Assembly (NCBI GenBank): GCA_025993015.1
Contig: DAJPFV010000001.1
Span: 496,001-560,000, forward strand
DNA: 64,000 nucleotides
Direction: 5' to 3'
DNA from: Coriobacteriaceae bacterium
GTDB lineage: Bacteria; Actinomycetota; Coriobacteriia; Coriobacteriales; Coriobacteriaceae
In this document: in pieces, positions 33,233 through 42,209 of the stretch
Layout: every line of letters begins with the position of its first letter
Position numbering within the stretch: the stretch's first letter is position 1
Translations under genes and position numbers: made by a program
The notes under the pieces: model-generated
Told to the model about the DNA's origin: nothing
Databases searched by the model: none
Seen by the model: the letters and a program-made list of their open reading frames with translations, nothing else

Positions 33233-33487
33233 CTAGGGCGCGGCGGGATCCGCGACGCCGGAGGTGTCGATCTCGCCCAGATTGGCGAGCTGCTCGATGA
33301 GGGGGAGGCCCATCGGGTCGTCCACCTCGACGCCGCCGAGCACGATGGTGCTGTCGCGCGTGTCGATTTGGGTTGTGAACACGGCCGGGTCGAAGCCCGA
33401 AGCGATAAAGCCAATGCCCGCGAGGACAACACCCGCGGCAACGAGCCCGCCCGCCACGGCGAGGTAGATCTTCTTCGCGCTGGTCAT
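33233..33487 (-). CDS. Short membrane protein, likely truncated DUF4097-type
   Basis: From the ATG at 33487 (AAAGGAG eight bases upstream) 84 residues are encoded: one helix (IYLAVAGGLVAAGVVLAGIGFIASG), then FDPAVFTTQIDTRDS and an acidic tail. The third gene of a PadR-DUF1700 operon is usually a DUF4097 beta-helix protein of 200 or more residues. This one stops where the repeats should begin, so it is probably truncated. The assignment rests on gene order. Confidence 0.6.
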   Translation of the reverse strand: MTSAKKIYLAVAGGLVAAGVVLAGIGFIASGFDPAVFTTQIDTRDSTIVLGGVEVDDPMGLPLIEQLANLGEIDTSGVADPAAP

Positions 33488-33502
33488 GGTACTCACTCCT
33501 TT

Positions 33503-34126
33503 CTACGCCGCGAGATGCGCGGCAGCGCCGCCCTTCTCGCCCTTGCCCTTCCAGAAGGGCGAGGCGGCCTTCCTCGCCCAGAGCGCCGAAAGGCGCGCAA
33601 TTTGTTTTGAGGCGGCCCAAGCGCCAGCACCAACGAAGAGCGCCACGCCGACGAGGCCGAGCCCCACGCCCGCCGAGGCGAGGGCGTACGGGAAGTGGCC
33701 GATGGTGACGCCGCTTACGGCAAGCAGGAGCTCAACTACGCCCACGCCCCCGAGTGCCGCCGCGACGATCCACACGCAGAGTGCCAGCAGCCAGATGCAG
33801 ATATAGACCGTGACGGCCACGGCGGCGAAGGCGGCGAGCAGCGGCACCCACACCGGGGAGCCCACGATGGTCAGCACCCACAGCAGCGTGGTGCTGCGCC
33901 GGCGCGTCCTCGCGATCGCGCGCGGCACGGCGGGCAGGTCGTCGAGCGTGGCCTCCGCCACCTCGCCGGGTGTGCCCATGGCGGCCACGGCCTCCTCCTC
34001 GCTCATACCGTCCTCCATGCGGTCAGCGATGGCCTCCGCATAGAACGCCTTGGTCTCCTCCACCTGCTCGGCCGGCAGGCAGGCGAGCAGCTCGCCCAAC
34101 CGGCCCAGAAACTCATCGCGCGTCAT
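33503..34126 (-). CDS. DUF1700 membrane protein
   Basis: The ATG at 34126 with GAGGGGG upstream gives 207 residues. The N-terminus has the DUF1700 helical signature MTRDEFLGRLGELLACLP and YAEAIADRMEDGMSEEEAVAAMG. About four membrane helices follow (residues 80-180). DUF1700 proteins travel with PadR regulators and DUF4097 proteins; their biochemical role is unknown, probably envelope-related. It overlaps the PadR gene by 14 bp. Confidence 0.85.
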   Translation of the reverse strand: MTRDEFLGRLGELLACLPAEQVEETKAFYAEAIADRMEDGMSEEEAVAAMGTPGEVAEATLDDLPAVPRAIARTRRRSTTLLWVLTIVGSPVWVPLLAAFAAVAVTVYICIWLLALCVWIVAAALGGVGVVELLLAVSGVTIGHFPYALASAGVGLGLVGVALFVGAGAWAASKQIARLSALWARKAASPFWKGKGEKGGAAAHLAA

Positions 34127-34433
34127 GGTGCGCCCCCTCAACGTATGCGTAAATCTCCCGTACGGACGGCCACTCGGCCAGGAACTCCTCGATGCGTGCT
34201 CGCCCGTCGTCCGTGATGCGGTAGTACCGGCGCAGCCGCCCGTTGTGCTCGGCGGAGCGCGCCGTGATGCACCCGGCTTTCTCCAGGCGCTTGAGCAGCG
34301 GGTAGAGCGTCGACTCCGTGAGCCCCATGCTCGCCGGTACGTCCTTCACGATCTGGTAGCCGTAGGACTCCTCGCCGGAGACGGCCGCGAGCACGCAGGC
34401 CTCCAGGAAGCCGCGCTTCATCTGTGCCTCCAT
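34113..34433 (-). CDS. PadR-family transcriptional regulator
   Basis: The ATG at 34433 with GAGGAGG gives 106 residues. MKRGFLEACVLAAVSGEESYGYQI and TESTLYPLLKRLEKAG are typical of the PadR winged helix, with YYRITDDGRARI as the wing. It heads the three-gene operon and most likely autoregulates. A TATACT-rich stretch (ATACTATGCTATAC) lies just upstream at about 34455-34475. Confidence 0.9.
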   Translation of the reverse strand: MEAQMKRGFLEACVLAAVSGEESYGYQIVKDVPASMGLTESTLYPLLKRLEKAGCITARSAEHNGRLRRYYRITDDGRARIEEFLAEWPSVREIYAYVEGAHHDAR

Positions 34434-35089
34434 CCGCACACCTCCTCTCGTCATATACTATGCTATACACACTATACGATGCAAGGTATTAGACGTCAAC
34501 TCTCATCGCGAAGATTCTCCGGCCCCTGCGCGCTGCGAACGTGATGTCGCGGGCGGTTGGCATTATGCATGAAACGTCAAGTAACGCTCTTTTGATCCAC
34601 TTCCACTCGGCCCCATTCGCCTTGTACAACGCCCCCTTTCAACCTTGGGTTCAAGAGAGCCGCTAGGCTGGACGTGCCGGACGGTAAAGTCCTGGACGCC
34701 ATGGTGAACTTCTCCGATGCCATGGGGGTCATGGGTCTACGCCGATGGAGTCCCACGTACGCGGCAGGGCTCGCCCGTCACCGCTGGTCGCCGGACGGTC
34801 CCCACGCCCCGCTCGCCAACGCGCAGGCGACAGCAGCAGTCCAGCGCTGGCTGGAGACGCCGGAATGCCCAGAAGATGCGTTTCCCATCGCTGCGGCAGA
34901 GCTTTTTGCAGGGGTGGCAGTTTTTCTATATCCCAAGGTCAGATAGGCTTCGGTAGCCACCTTGGAAGCATCGCCAATAGACTCTTCCTTTATACGTTCG
35001 GCATAATCGTAGGCGATACCCACAAATTCCAGTCCCGAGCAACAGGAGTACAATTGCTGCAATTGTTGCCAGCTGTTGGGAGATGGAAG
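34434..35089. other. Intergenic stretch with a weak 90-codon frame
   Basis: It contains the PadR promoter region. A GTG-initiated frame at 34674-34946 includes RWSPTYAAGLARHRW but has no family I know and no good ribosome site. I do not call it a gene. The end of the stretch carries GGGAG for the LuxR gene. Confidence 0.35.
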
Positions 35090-36094
35090 ATGGACTGCGA
35101 TGGCTACCCGCGCATTCCCATGCCGTTGATGTGCACCGCCTTTGTGCCGGGGCAGATTGACGCTGCGGTTGCAGGCATTTCCGACCCCGATTCACGCACC
35201 ATCGCCACGGCAGAAGCGCTGTACTTTCGCGGACAGGCCACGCTCGCTGCCAAGACGGCGCGCCCCTATCTTGACGCCACCGATCCCGCACTGCGCTATT
35301 CCGCATGCCTTATCTGCGGATATGCCAGTCTGTCGCTCAACCGTATCGCCGACGCCCGCCGGTGCCTTGCTGGCATCCTCGATACGCCAACTGACGAGGA
35401 ATCGCCCGCCGTCCACGCCACGCATATCCTGTTCGCCTCGGCCGCGAGTGTCCTGCTGCACTTGCCTTCCCCGTATTCTGCTGAAGAGTTTTATCCACTT
35501 GCGGCGCATCTGCCCGAAGGCCTGCGCCTATTCGCCAGCTACGTGATGGCGCACGCCTTGTACCTGCGCGGCGATTACGGCCGCAGCCTGGGCATGGCGG
35601 AAAACGCCCTGATTATGAAACAGGGAAGCTATCCCATCTCGGAGCTGTTCCTGCACCTGGCAGCTTCCATGGCATGCATGAGCCTCAAGGACATCGACGC
35701 CGCAAAAACGCACTTCGGAGCTGCTTGGAACGTTGCGCGCCCCGACGGCCTTGTCGAACTTATCGGCGAGCACCACGGCCTTTTGCAGGGGCTTATCGAG
35801 GCGTGTCTAAAAACGCAATACCCTGACGACTTCGCACGCATCATCGAGATTACGTATCGATTCAGCTACGGCTGGCGGCGCATCCACAACCCCGATTCGG
35901 GCGAGGACGTGGCCGACGATCTAACGACCACGGAGTTCACCATGGCCATGCTCGCCTGCCGCGGATGGACCAACGCCGAAATCGCACGCCACATGGAAGT
36001 TTCGCCGGGCACCGTTAAAAACCGCCTGTCCGGCGTGTATGCAAAGCTCGGTATCGGAACTCGCGCCGAGTTGGTCGCGCATATGTTGCGCTAG
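35090..36094 (+). CDS. LuxR-family regulator
   Basis: The ATG at 35090 (GGGAG seven bases upstream) gives 334 residues. The first 250 are helical and repeat-like (ALYFRGQATLAAKTARPYL, LYLRGDYGRSLGMAENALIM), resembling a TPR-type sensor region. The last 60 form the LuxR/GerE helix-turn-helix (TEFTMAMLACRGWTNAEIARHMEVSPGTV). Coriobacteria carry many such regulators next to membrane or surface genes. This one is 156 bp before a large secreted protein and likely controls it. Confidence 0.85.
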   Translation: MDCDGYPRIPMPLMCTAFVPGQIDAAVAGISDPDSRTIATAEALYFRGQATLAAKTARPYLDATDPALRYSACLICGYASLSLNRIADARRCLAGILDTPTDEESPAVHATHILFASAASVLLHLPSPYSAEEFYPLAAHLPEGLRLFASYVMAHALYLRGDYGRSLGMAENALIMKQGSYPISELFLHLAASMACMSLKDIDAAKTHFGAAWNVARPDGLVELIGEHHGLLQGLIEACLKTQYPDDFARIIEITYRFSYGWRRIHNPDSGEDVADDLTTTEFTMAMLACRGWTNAEIARHMEVSPGTVKNRLSGVYAKLGIGTRAELVAHMLR

Positions 36095-36250
36095 CGACCG
36101 GACTGCCTAGTGCGGCGTGCGCGCTCCGGAGCCCCGGCGCTTCGCTCGCTCAAATTGGACATTTTGGTCCTCGAACGGCACTACCGTCGCAGGGTTACTT
36201 CTCGCAAAATTAGAGTATTTCCACCGATATTTGCGGGATGGGAGCCAAAG

Positions 36251-39200
36251 ATGCTTGATCGCCGTTCGTTACTTGTTGCCGGAGCGTCCTCGCTGGCGAG
36301 CATTATGTTGCCTCGCGTGCCGGGAAGCGAAAATGCCTTCCTGCTGCCGTTCACGCCTACCGCGGCCTATGCCGACGAAGAAGACCCCTTCAAGGTCCTG
36401 GTGCTCTCGCGCACCATGTTCGGCGTGGTGGTGGTCGACGTCGCCAACAAGAATATGCCCATCAAGGGAGCGCAGGTCACGCTCACATCGCGCTACGCCG
36501 CAGGCAAGCAGCTCGCCGCCACGACCGATGACGAAGGCACCGCCATCTTTGAGATTGCCTCGCTTTCGGAAGGCTACGTAGACGAGGCAACGCTCCTTGA
36601 CGCGTACGACTTTAACGGCGGCATCTCCATTAGCATGGCGGGCTACCGCGATGTCGAGATTCCCCTTGCGCGTATCCAGGGCGGCACCGCCATAACCGCG
36701 CCCACGTGTCCGCTTTCCGACGGCGAGCCGTACTTTCGACAGCTCACATTCGACGAATGGGACATCCAGTACGCTGAAGCCACGTTCATGGCATTGCCGA
36801 AGGACGACACGGCAAACGAGCAGCCCGATACGCACGCCTTTACCGTTCAGGCACATCTGCCACAGGGCGGACAGGCAACGCTGCGCATCAACAAAGTGAC
36901 GTCTGCCGCGGGCAGCTCACCCGAAACCGTCACGCAGATCGGCCAGATCAAGGCCAGCGCATCGGGCGCGGATAATCTGGCGACGTTCACACTCGAAGAC
37001 AAGTTCCTCGATGCAGCGTCGGGCCTTCTGGAAGAAGGATGCAAGTTGCGCTTTGTCCTCGACTACCAGAGCAAGACCTACACACTCTCCTCCCCCATGG
37101 CCGTTGTCACTGCGCCGGCCGCAAAGGCAGAATCGGGCTCGACCACTATCGTCCCCACTACCATGGACCAAGAGATCACTCCGTTTGATTTCCCCGCATC
37201 GTTTCCCGGCATCGGCGGCAATAAGTTCACGTGCTGGATGCCCACATTTCCGATCCTCTTCGATTTCTCGTTTGCTGGATACGTGCTGTTTGGCGGAGGA
37301 TACAAACCAGCCAGCTATATGAACGATTCGGGCAATCCGGATCCGGAGTACTGGAAGAAGTCGCCGCGCGAGTCGGGCGCCAAGCAGGCAAACCGCTACC
37401 TCGACGAGATGGAGGGGAAGTGGAATCAGTACAAGAGTATGAGTGCCGGTTCGGGCACCGATCCAAGAAACACCAAGCTCCTTCGCCACCATTGCACGCC
37501 GCTGTTCACGATGGATATCGCCACACAGCTGTACGGCTCGCTCGCCTACGATTGGGTGGGCAAAACCTGGGGTAACAACAACGACCCCGCATACGGCAAT
37601 ATTAAGGCCCTCTTCCAAGTAAGAACCGACCTCAATTGGACCGAGCAGTTTACCCTAGGACCGGTGCCGTTTTTCCTAAACGTCAATCCCTGGGTGCTGG
37701 CGAAGCTGGCGCTCGCCGTGGGTGCCCACACGCACGGCAGCGGCGCGGCGTTTTTCAAGAACATTTCGCTCGACTATTCCAACACGTCGGGCTCGTTCAC
37801 CATCCAGATCGGGCTTGCCGTCACCTTTGGCGCCGGCGTTGCAGGCGTCGCCTCGTCTGCCGTGCGCGGCGCCGCATCCCTCACGCTGTTCATTGGGTAT
37901 GAGAAGGCAGATGGACACCAGCTTCCGCGACTGCGCGTAGGTGCAGACGTCGATGTCGATGTGATACTCCAGTTCGTAATGTTCAAGTGGACCACCAAGG
38001 CTTGGTCGGGGTCGTGGCCCACACTCATCGATTCGTGGAATATGTCGGTGAACAATGGCGACCAGTATGTGCTCCAGCGCTCCGAGCTGGCATTGGGTGG
38101 AGATACGCCTTATACGCTGGATGCCTGCTTCGGCACGCCCGGCAACGCCGAGGCAGGTGGCGTGCCGCAATTTATCGCATCGGCCACCATCGTCACCAAC
38201 GCCGAGCTGCTCGCACGCGCCGAGGTTAAGGCCACTGCCGTAAACGCCGTGCCAGTCGTGCGCGATTGGGATCAAGCGGTCACGCGCATTGAGCTCGAGG
38301 CGGATGCAGAAAGCGACGACACGGGACAGATCGAGCATTTCGTCCATGCACTGGTAGAGAACGACGAAAACGCCGCGCCGATGTATGAGTACACCTACAT
38401 CGGTCAGTCAACGAACGCCGTTGCGGACCCGAACGCCAATTCTGCCGGCGTGTCGGAGGACGAGCGTGGCGGCATAAAACCCTCGAGCGACAACGTGCTA
38501 TTTGCTGGCGTGCTCAGCGAAGCTCACATGAAGCTGGCAATGATTGCCGGCGTAGAATGCCTGTTCCGTATCTCCTCGGTGCGCTACGGCGACAATGGCC
38601 GCTCGCGCCTGGTGGTGCACACAAAGGCAAACGGCACGTGGTCCGTTCCCACGCCCGTGGACTTCCCCCTTGAGTTTGGCGAGGACGACGTGGAGCGCGA
38701 CGGCATATTCGATTACGACTTCGACGTGGTGGAATATACGGACGGAAGAGGAAACCAGGACGCCTACGTGCTGCTGGTCTCGGGCGAGCGCCCCGCCGGC
38801 GACGACACCCTTTTCGATATGGCAAGCACAGCCGGCATACTGTCCGTTGTGCGCCTGCGCATAAGCAACGACGGAGTTCGCGTGGTATCGCACACGTCGT
38901 GGCGCAGCATCTCGCGCGGCCGCCTTCAGGAGGATGGCTACCATTGCCTGCAGTGCCCACGCATCACGGTGGGCAAGACACTTGTCAACGGGCGCCTGTC
39001 GGGCGCCTACCTCCACCGCCGCGGAACCACCGCAGAAAAGGCGCTCGGCAGCGAGGCCGAGGTTGCGCTGGAGTGCTTTACCCTGTGGTCGGACGTTTCG
39101 GGCGACAGCCTGACGTTCCGCCAAGTTCTCCGCTTTCCGCAGGCACCGTCGAGCATCGAGCTCGGCGCGCCCGAGAATATCAACGGCAAAATGGTGGTGC

Positions 39201-40618
39201 CCGTTGCATACGAGACCGCAGGCGGTTGTGGCTGTGCATCGTACGCCGTGATCGGCCAGTCCATTGCGGGCTGGGGCGTTATGTCGCCAGATGCCACAGT
39301 ACCCCACGCGGTGCCGTGGCCGCAGCACACGGGCTTTTTGGCTACCGTCAACGAGCAACTGCAGCATATTACTTGGACGCGAGGCGCATCGGTATTTGCA
39401 ACGCAGCCCGTGGGTGCCGCAGGCTGCGGCCCGGCATCGTTCAGCGTAAGCAACAACGGCAGGTGCGTGCTCTATGTAGAGAACACCGATGGCAAGGTGG
39501 GACAAACCTACGACGAAGAAGGCAACCCGGTAGCAGTGATGGGCAAGCACTTCCGCATCTTCGCCAGCACCTTGGCAGGCGATCTGTTCACGGAGCCGTT
39601 CGTGATGTGCGAGCTGGACCATCCCGTCGATCAGATAACGACATTTTTGACGTCGGGGAGCATGCTCTCCGCGCTCGCCACGCACATTGTGAGCGCGGAG
39701 AAGAGCGAGGCAGAACTACACGGCATCGAAGTGCCCTTGGTGGCGTGTGCCACTCCGACGGGCGCAGTCGCTACCTCGGGCGCGGTGGTGCCCGGAGCAG
39801 CAGGCGAATCCTTCATGGTCACGGTGCGAAACGACGGCAACACCTTGCTGACCGCCGGCACGATCGATCTGTACCGAGAGGGCTCCAGTCAGCCGTTCTC
39901 CAGCGCATCCATCGGGTTCGGAGTGAACGCACGCATGGCATCGATCTACGATCCAGAGCTTGCCGAGGACGCTTCGGCCAACGACATGACACACGTGAAG
40001 TACACGCTCGAGACGCTGGGCGCACATTTTGCAACGCACCCGCTGGTAGCCGACAGTGGCAACGCCGTGCTGGCACCGGGTTGCACGGCACAGTTCCGCA
40101 TGAGCTTCGCCATCCCCGAGAGTTGGAGCGACGAGGTGGGCAAACGCGTAACGCTATATGCGAAGGCGCGTAAGCTGGTGGCGCTCGATCCCGTAACGCT
40201 CGAGGAAATTCGACCGGGCGCAAACTCGGCGCTGGGTGCCGTACTGCACGAGCTTCATGTGCCCGACGCGGCATGCGAACGCTCAGAAGTTCAGGTCGGC
40301 GTATGCGACAGCGCGGATACGACAGAACTTCACGACGCCCCGATGACGGTCGACGGCGATGGCGGCACGAGTGGCGGCGGTACTGACAAGGGCGGCGGCT
40401 CCGGCGGAAGCAGCTCCAGCAGTGGCAAGGACCACGGCACTAACAAGCGCTCCGGAAAAGCGGGCGCGCTTGCGGGCACGGGCGATGTCAACGCTCCCCT
40501 TACGGCAGCCGCAGCAGCACTCGCCGCAGCTGGTGCCGGCCTTGTCGCCTACAGCGCCCGCCGCACGGCGCTCGAAAAAGATACCGCCAATGAGGGCAAT
40601 TCGGATGAGCCTCGCTAG
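36251..40618 (+). CDS. Large secreted surface protein with LAxTG-type anchor
   Basis: The ATG at 36251 with GGGAG gives 1455 residues. The N-terminus DRRSLLVAGASSLASIML is a Tat-like signal, cleaved perhaps near AYADEED. A carboxypeptidase-like/Ig-like fold (KGAQVTLTSRYAAGKQL) follows near residues 55-110. The central thousand residues are beta-rich and unrecognised. The end has a Gly/Ser linker (GGGTDKGGGSGGSSSSSG), then LAGTGD, a hydrophobic segment (LTAAAAALAAAGAGLVAYSA) and RR. That is a sortase signal of the LAxTG form. It is probably wall-anchored. Its ligand is unknown. Confidence 0.82.
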   Translation: MLDRRSLLVAGASSLASIMLPRVPGSENAFLLPFTPTAAYADEEDPFKVLVLSRTMFGVVVVDVANKNMPIKGAQVTLTSRYAAGKQLAATTDDEGTAIFEIASLSEGYVDEATLLDAYDFNGGISISMAGYRDVEIPLARIQGGTAITAPTCPLSDGEPYFRQLTFDEWDIQYAEATFMALPKDDTANEQPDTHAFTVQAHLPQGGQATLRINKVTSAAGSSPETVTQIGQIKASASGADNLATFTLEDKFLDAASGLLEEGCKLRFVLDYQSKTYTLSSPMAVVTAPAAKAESGSTTIVPTTMDQEITPFDFPASFPGIGGNKFTCWMPTFPILFDFSFAGYVLFGGGYKPASYMNDSGNPDPEYWKKSPRESGAKQANRYLDEMEGKWNQYKSMSAGSGTDPRNTKLLRHHCTPLFTMDIATQLYGSLAYDWVGKTWGNNNDPAYGNIKALFQVRTDLNWTEQFTLGPVPFFLNVNPWVLAKLALAVGAHTHGSGAAFFKNISLDYSNTSGSFTIQIGLAVTFGAGVAGVASSAVRGAASLTLFIGYEKADGHQLPRLRVGADVDVDVILQFVMFKWTTKAWSGSWPTLIDSWNMSVNNGDQYVLQRSELALGGDTPYTLDACFGTPGNAEAGGVPQFIASATIVTNAELLARAEVKATAVNAVPVVRDWDQAVTRIELEADAESDDTGQIEHFVHALVENDENAAPMYEYTYIGQSTNAVADPNANSAGVSEDERGGIKPSSDNVLFAGVLSEAHMKLAMIAGVECLFRISSVRYGDNGRSRLVVHTKANGTWSVPTPVDFPLEFGEDDVERDGIFDYDFDVVEYTDGRGNQDAYVLLVSGERPAGDDTLFDMASTAGILSVVRLRISNDGVRVVSHTSWRSISRGRLQEDGYHCLQCPRITVGKTLVNGRLSGAYLHRRGTTAEKALGSEAEVALECFTLWSDVSGDSLTFRQVLRFPQAPSSIELGAPENINGKMVVPVAYETAGGCGCASYAVIGQSIAGWGVMSPDATVPHAVPWPQHTGFLATVNEQLQHITWTRGASVFATQPVGAAGCGPASFSVSNNGRCVLYVENTDGKVGQTYDEEGNPVAVMGKHFRIFASTLAGDLFTEPFVMCELDHPVDQITTFLTSGSMLSALATHIVSAEKSEAELHGIEVPLVACATPTGAVATSGAVVPGAAGESFMVTVRNDGNTLLTAGTIDLYREGSSQPFSSASIGFGVNARMASIYDPELAEDASANDMTHVKYTLETLGAHFATHPLVADSGNAVLAPGCTAQFRMSFAIPESWSDEVGKRVTLYAKARKLVALDPVTLEEIRPGANSALGAVLHELHVPDAACERSEVQVGVCDSADTTELHDAPMTVDGDGGTSGGGTDKGGGSGGSSSSSGKDHGTNKRSGKAGALAGTGDVNAPLTAAAAALAAAGAGLVAYSARRTALEKDTANEGNSDEPR

Positions 40619-40668
40619 CTCCCAGTTACCTTTGCGAGAGACGCCGACTCGGCTCATCGAACACCAAA

Positions 40669-40700
40669 AGGGCTGGCCCTGATAACTCGGAGCCAGCCCT
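40669..40700. terminator. Bidirectional terminator between surface protein and lipoprotein genes
   Basis: AGGGCTGGC pairs with GCCAGCCCT around CCTGATAACTCGGA; the two genes converge here. Confidence 0.8.
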
Positions 40701-40727
40701 GAGTCGCCTGACGTGAGACTCGCGGCG

Positions 40728-41744
40728 TTACTTGAGCTTCAGCGCCTCCATCATGGGCACGGCAACATCCCAGTCGATCTTCCAGCCGATCGACACGCGG
40801 ACGGTTTCACCCGTTGCGGGAGCCGTCGCAAACAGTGTATGGCCGTTGTCGGGACCGGTAAAGCGCAGCCACGTTATGCCGTTGTACTCGACCTGGTCGG
40901 TTGTTGTCTCCTTGCCTTCGTAGATCTGCTCTAGGCTTGCAACCTCTTCCTCCGGCGAGCGCGGGAAGATGCTGATGTTCAGGCGTCCTCCAGTCTCGTC
41001 GTGGAAGAAGTCTGCCTTTTCGCGCTCTTCGTTGGACGAATCCAGCGTGTACCCATCGGCGGCCTCGATACTGTACGATGCGCAATCGATGCCGGTCATA
41101 TTGGCCGCGTCACCAGAATCGGCCACACCGCCGGCCGCCTTGAACTCCTTGGTCTCACATCCCGTGGTGTCAAAGTGCATGGCCTCATGATTCTTGGCGG
41201 GGGCATAAGCGTCTACGAACTCGACAGTGATGGGCCCGTAGTACGCCGTCTTGGGCGCCCAGAAATACACGTACTCAACGGTCTCGCCCGGGCCGATATC
41301 TGGCCTCTCGGAAAGGTCGATGCCCTCGTGCAGCTCATCGGGAGCCTCGCTTGCAACGTAGTCGAGCACGGCCGCCTTGCCGGAAGTAAACAACGGGTCG
41401 CCTGCCTCAAGATCGCCCTGGGCAGCATGCACGTTAAAGGAACTGAACGTCCTGTTCTTTGTGTTGTTGTTGGTGATCTTGATGTGCAGGTAAAAGCCGT
41501 CCTGCAGCTTGGCATCGCCGCGATAGAACGTACCGTGAGCCACAGACTCATAGGTAATGCCTGCTACCTCGACCGTCTGCGAATCATAGGCCTTGGCCTT
41601 CTTGGACTTCTCCTGCACAGGTGCGCTCCCGCCCGAGCCACTCGGCGCATTACCGCCGCAGCCAGCAAGCGTACACGCCAACACAGCCGAAAGCGCCACG
41701 GTGGGAATTCCTAACAGCAGCTTCTTCGTCATGGGCTTCATCAT
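40728..41744 (-). CDS. Hypothetical lipoprotein
   Basis: The ATG at 41744 with AAAGGAG gives 338 residues. The lipobox is LAGCGG, followed by a Gly/Ser linker. Residues 50-190 look like an Ig-like DUF4352-type domain (FYLHIKITNNNTKNRTFSSFNV, SERPDIGPGETVEYVYFWAP). The second half has a separate alpha/beta domain with ISIFPRSPEEEVASLEQI. The role is unknown; it would sit on the outer face of the membrane. Confidence 0.75.
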   Translation of the reverse strand: MMKPMTKKLLLGIPTVALSAVLACTLAGCGGNAPSGSGGSAPVQEKSKKAKAYDSQTVEVAGITYESVAHGTFYRGDAKLQDGFYLHIKITNNNTKNRTFSSFNVHAAQGDLEAGDPLFTSGKAAVLDYVASEAPDELHEGIDLSERPDIGPGETVEYVYFWAPKTAYYGPITVEFVDAYAPAKNHEAMHFDTTGCETKEFKAAGGVADSGDAANMTGIDCASYSIEAADGYTLDSSNEEREKADFFHDETGGRLNISIFPRSPEEEVASLEQIYEGKETTTDQVEYNGITWLRFTGPDNGHTLFATAPATGETVRVSIGWKIDWDVAVPMMEALKLK

Positions 41745-42040
41745 CCTCACCGCTCCTTTCGCTTGCAGCTCATCCGTTGCCCGAGGCTTTCGTCGCCCCG
41801 TGGCATCGGCTTCCACAATGAGCGTATGACGAAACACGGCGCCGGCGAAGTGACCCGTGGCCCAAATAACGCCCCGTTAGACCCCCTTTCAGACCAAAAG
41901 GGCCCCAGTTCGCATACCCTCGGCCCACAAAACGAGACGCATGTCCCAATGTTCGATTCAATCCAACAATCCGCATGGCGCGTTTTTGACAAACGCGTCC
42001 AACCGCAAACGCAGCAGGACGCATTCGACCGCTTTCAAAC

Positions 42041-42077
42041 TTACTCGGACAGAACCGACTCGGATTTGTCCGAGTAA
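42041..42077. promoter_or_regulatory. Inverted repeat in the long leader before the topoisomerase genes
   Basis: TTACTCGGACA (42041-42051) and TGTCCGAGTAA (42067-42077) are perfect 11-bp arms. The rest of the 41745-42209 interval shows no gene; TATGCT near 42152 could be a -10 element. Confidence 0.5.
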
Positions 42078-42209
42078 ACGCTGTTCCACCAAATTCCGAA
42101 CGATTGTTCGATGGATTTCGTGTTGGTTGGAATCGTCTGTGGGCTGGGCTATGCTACCTTGACTATCTATATGACTTAAACGCAGCAAAGGAGCACCGAG
42201 AGAGCGAGT

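Noticed and set aside
34674..34946. A 90-codon GTG frame in the gap before the LuxR gene
   Set aside because: No ribosome site, family or operon context. Kept only as a note in the intergenic entry.
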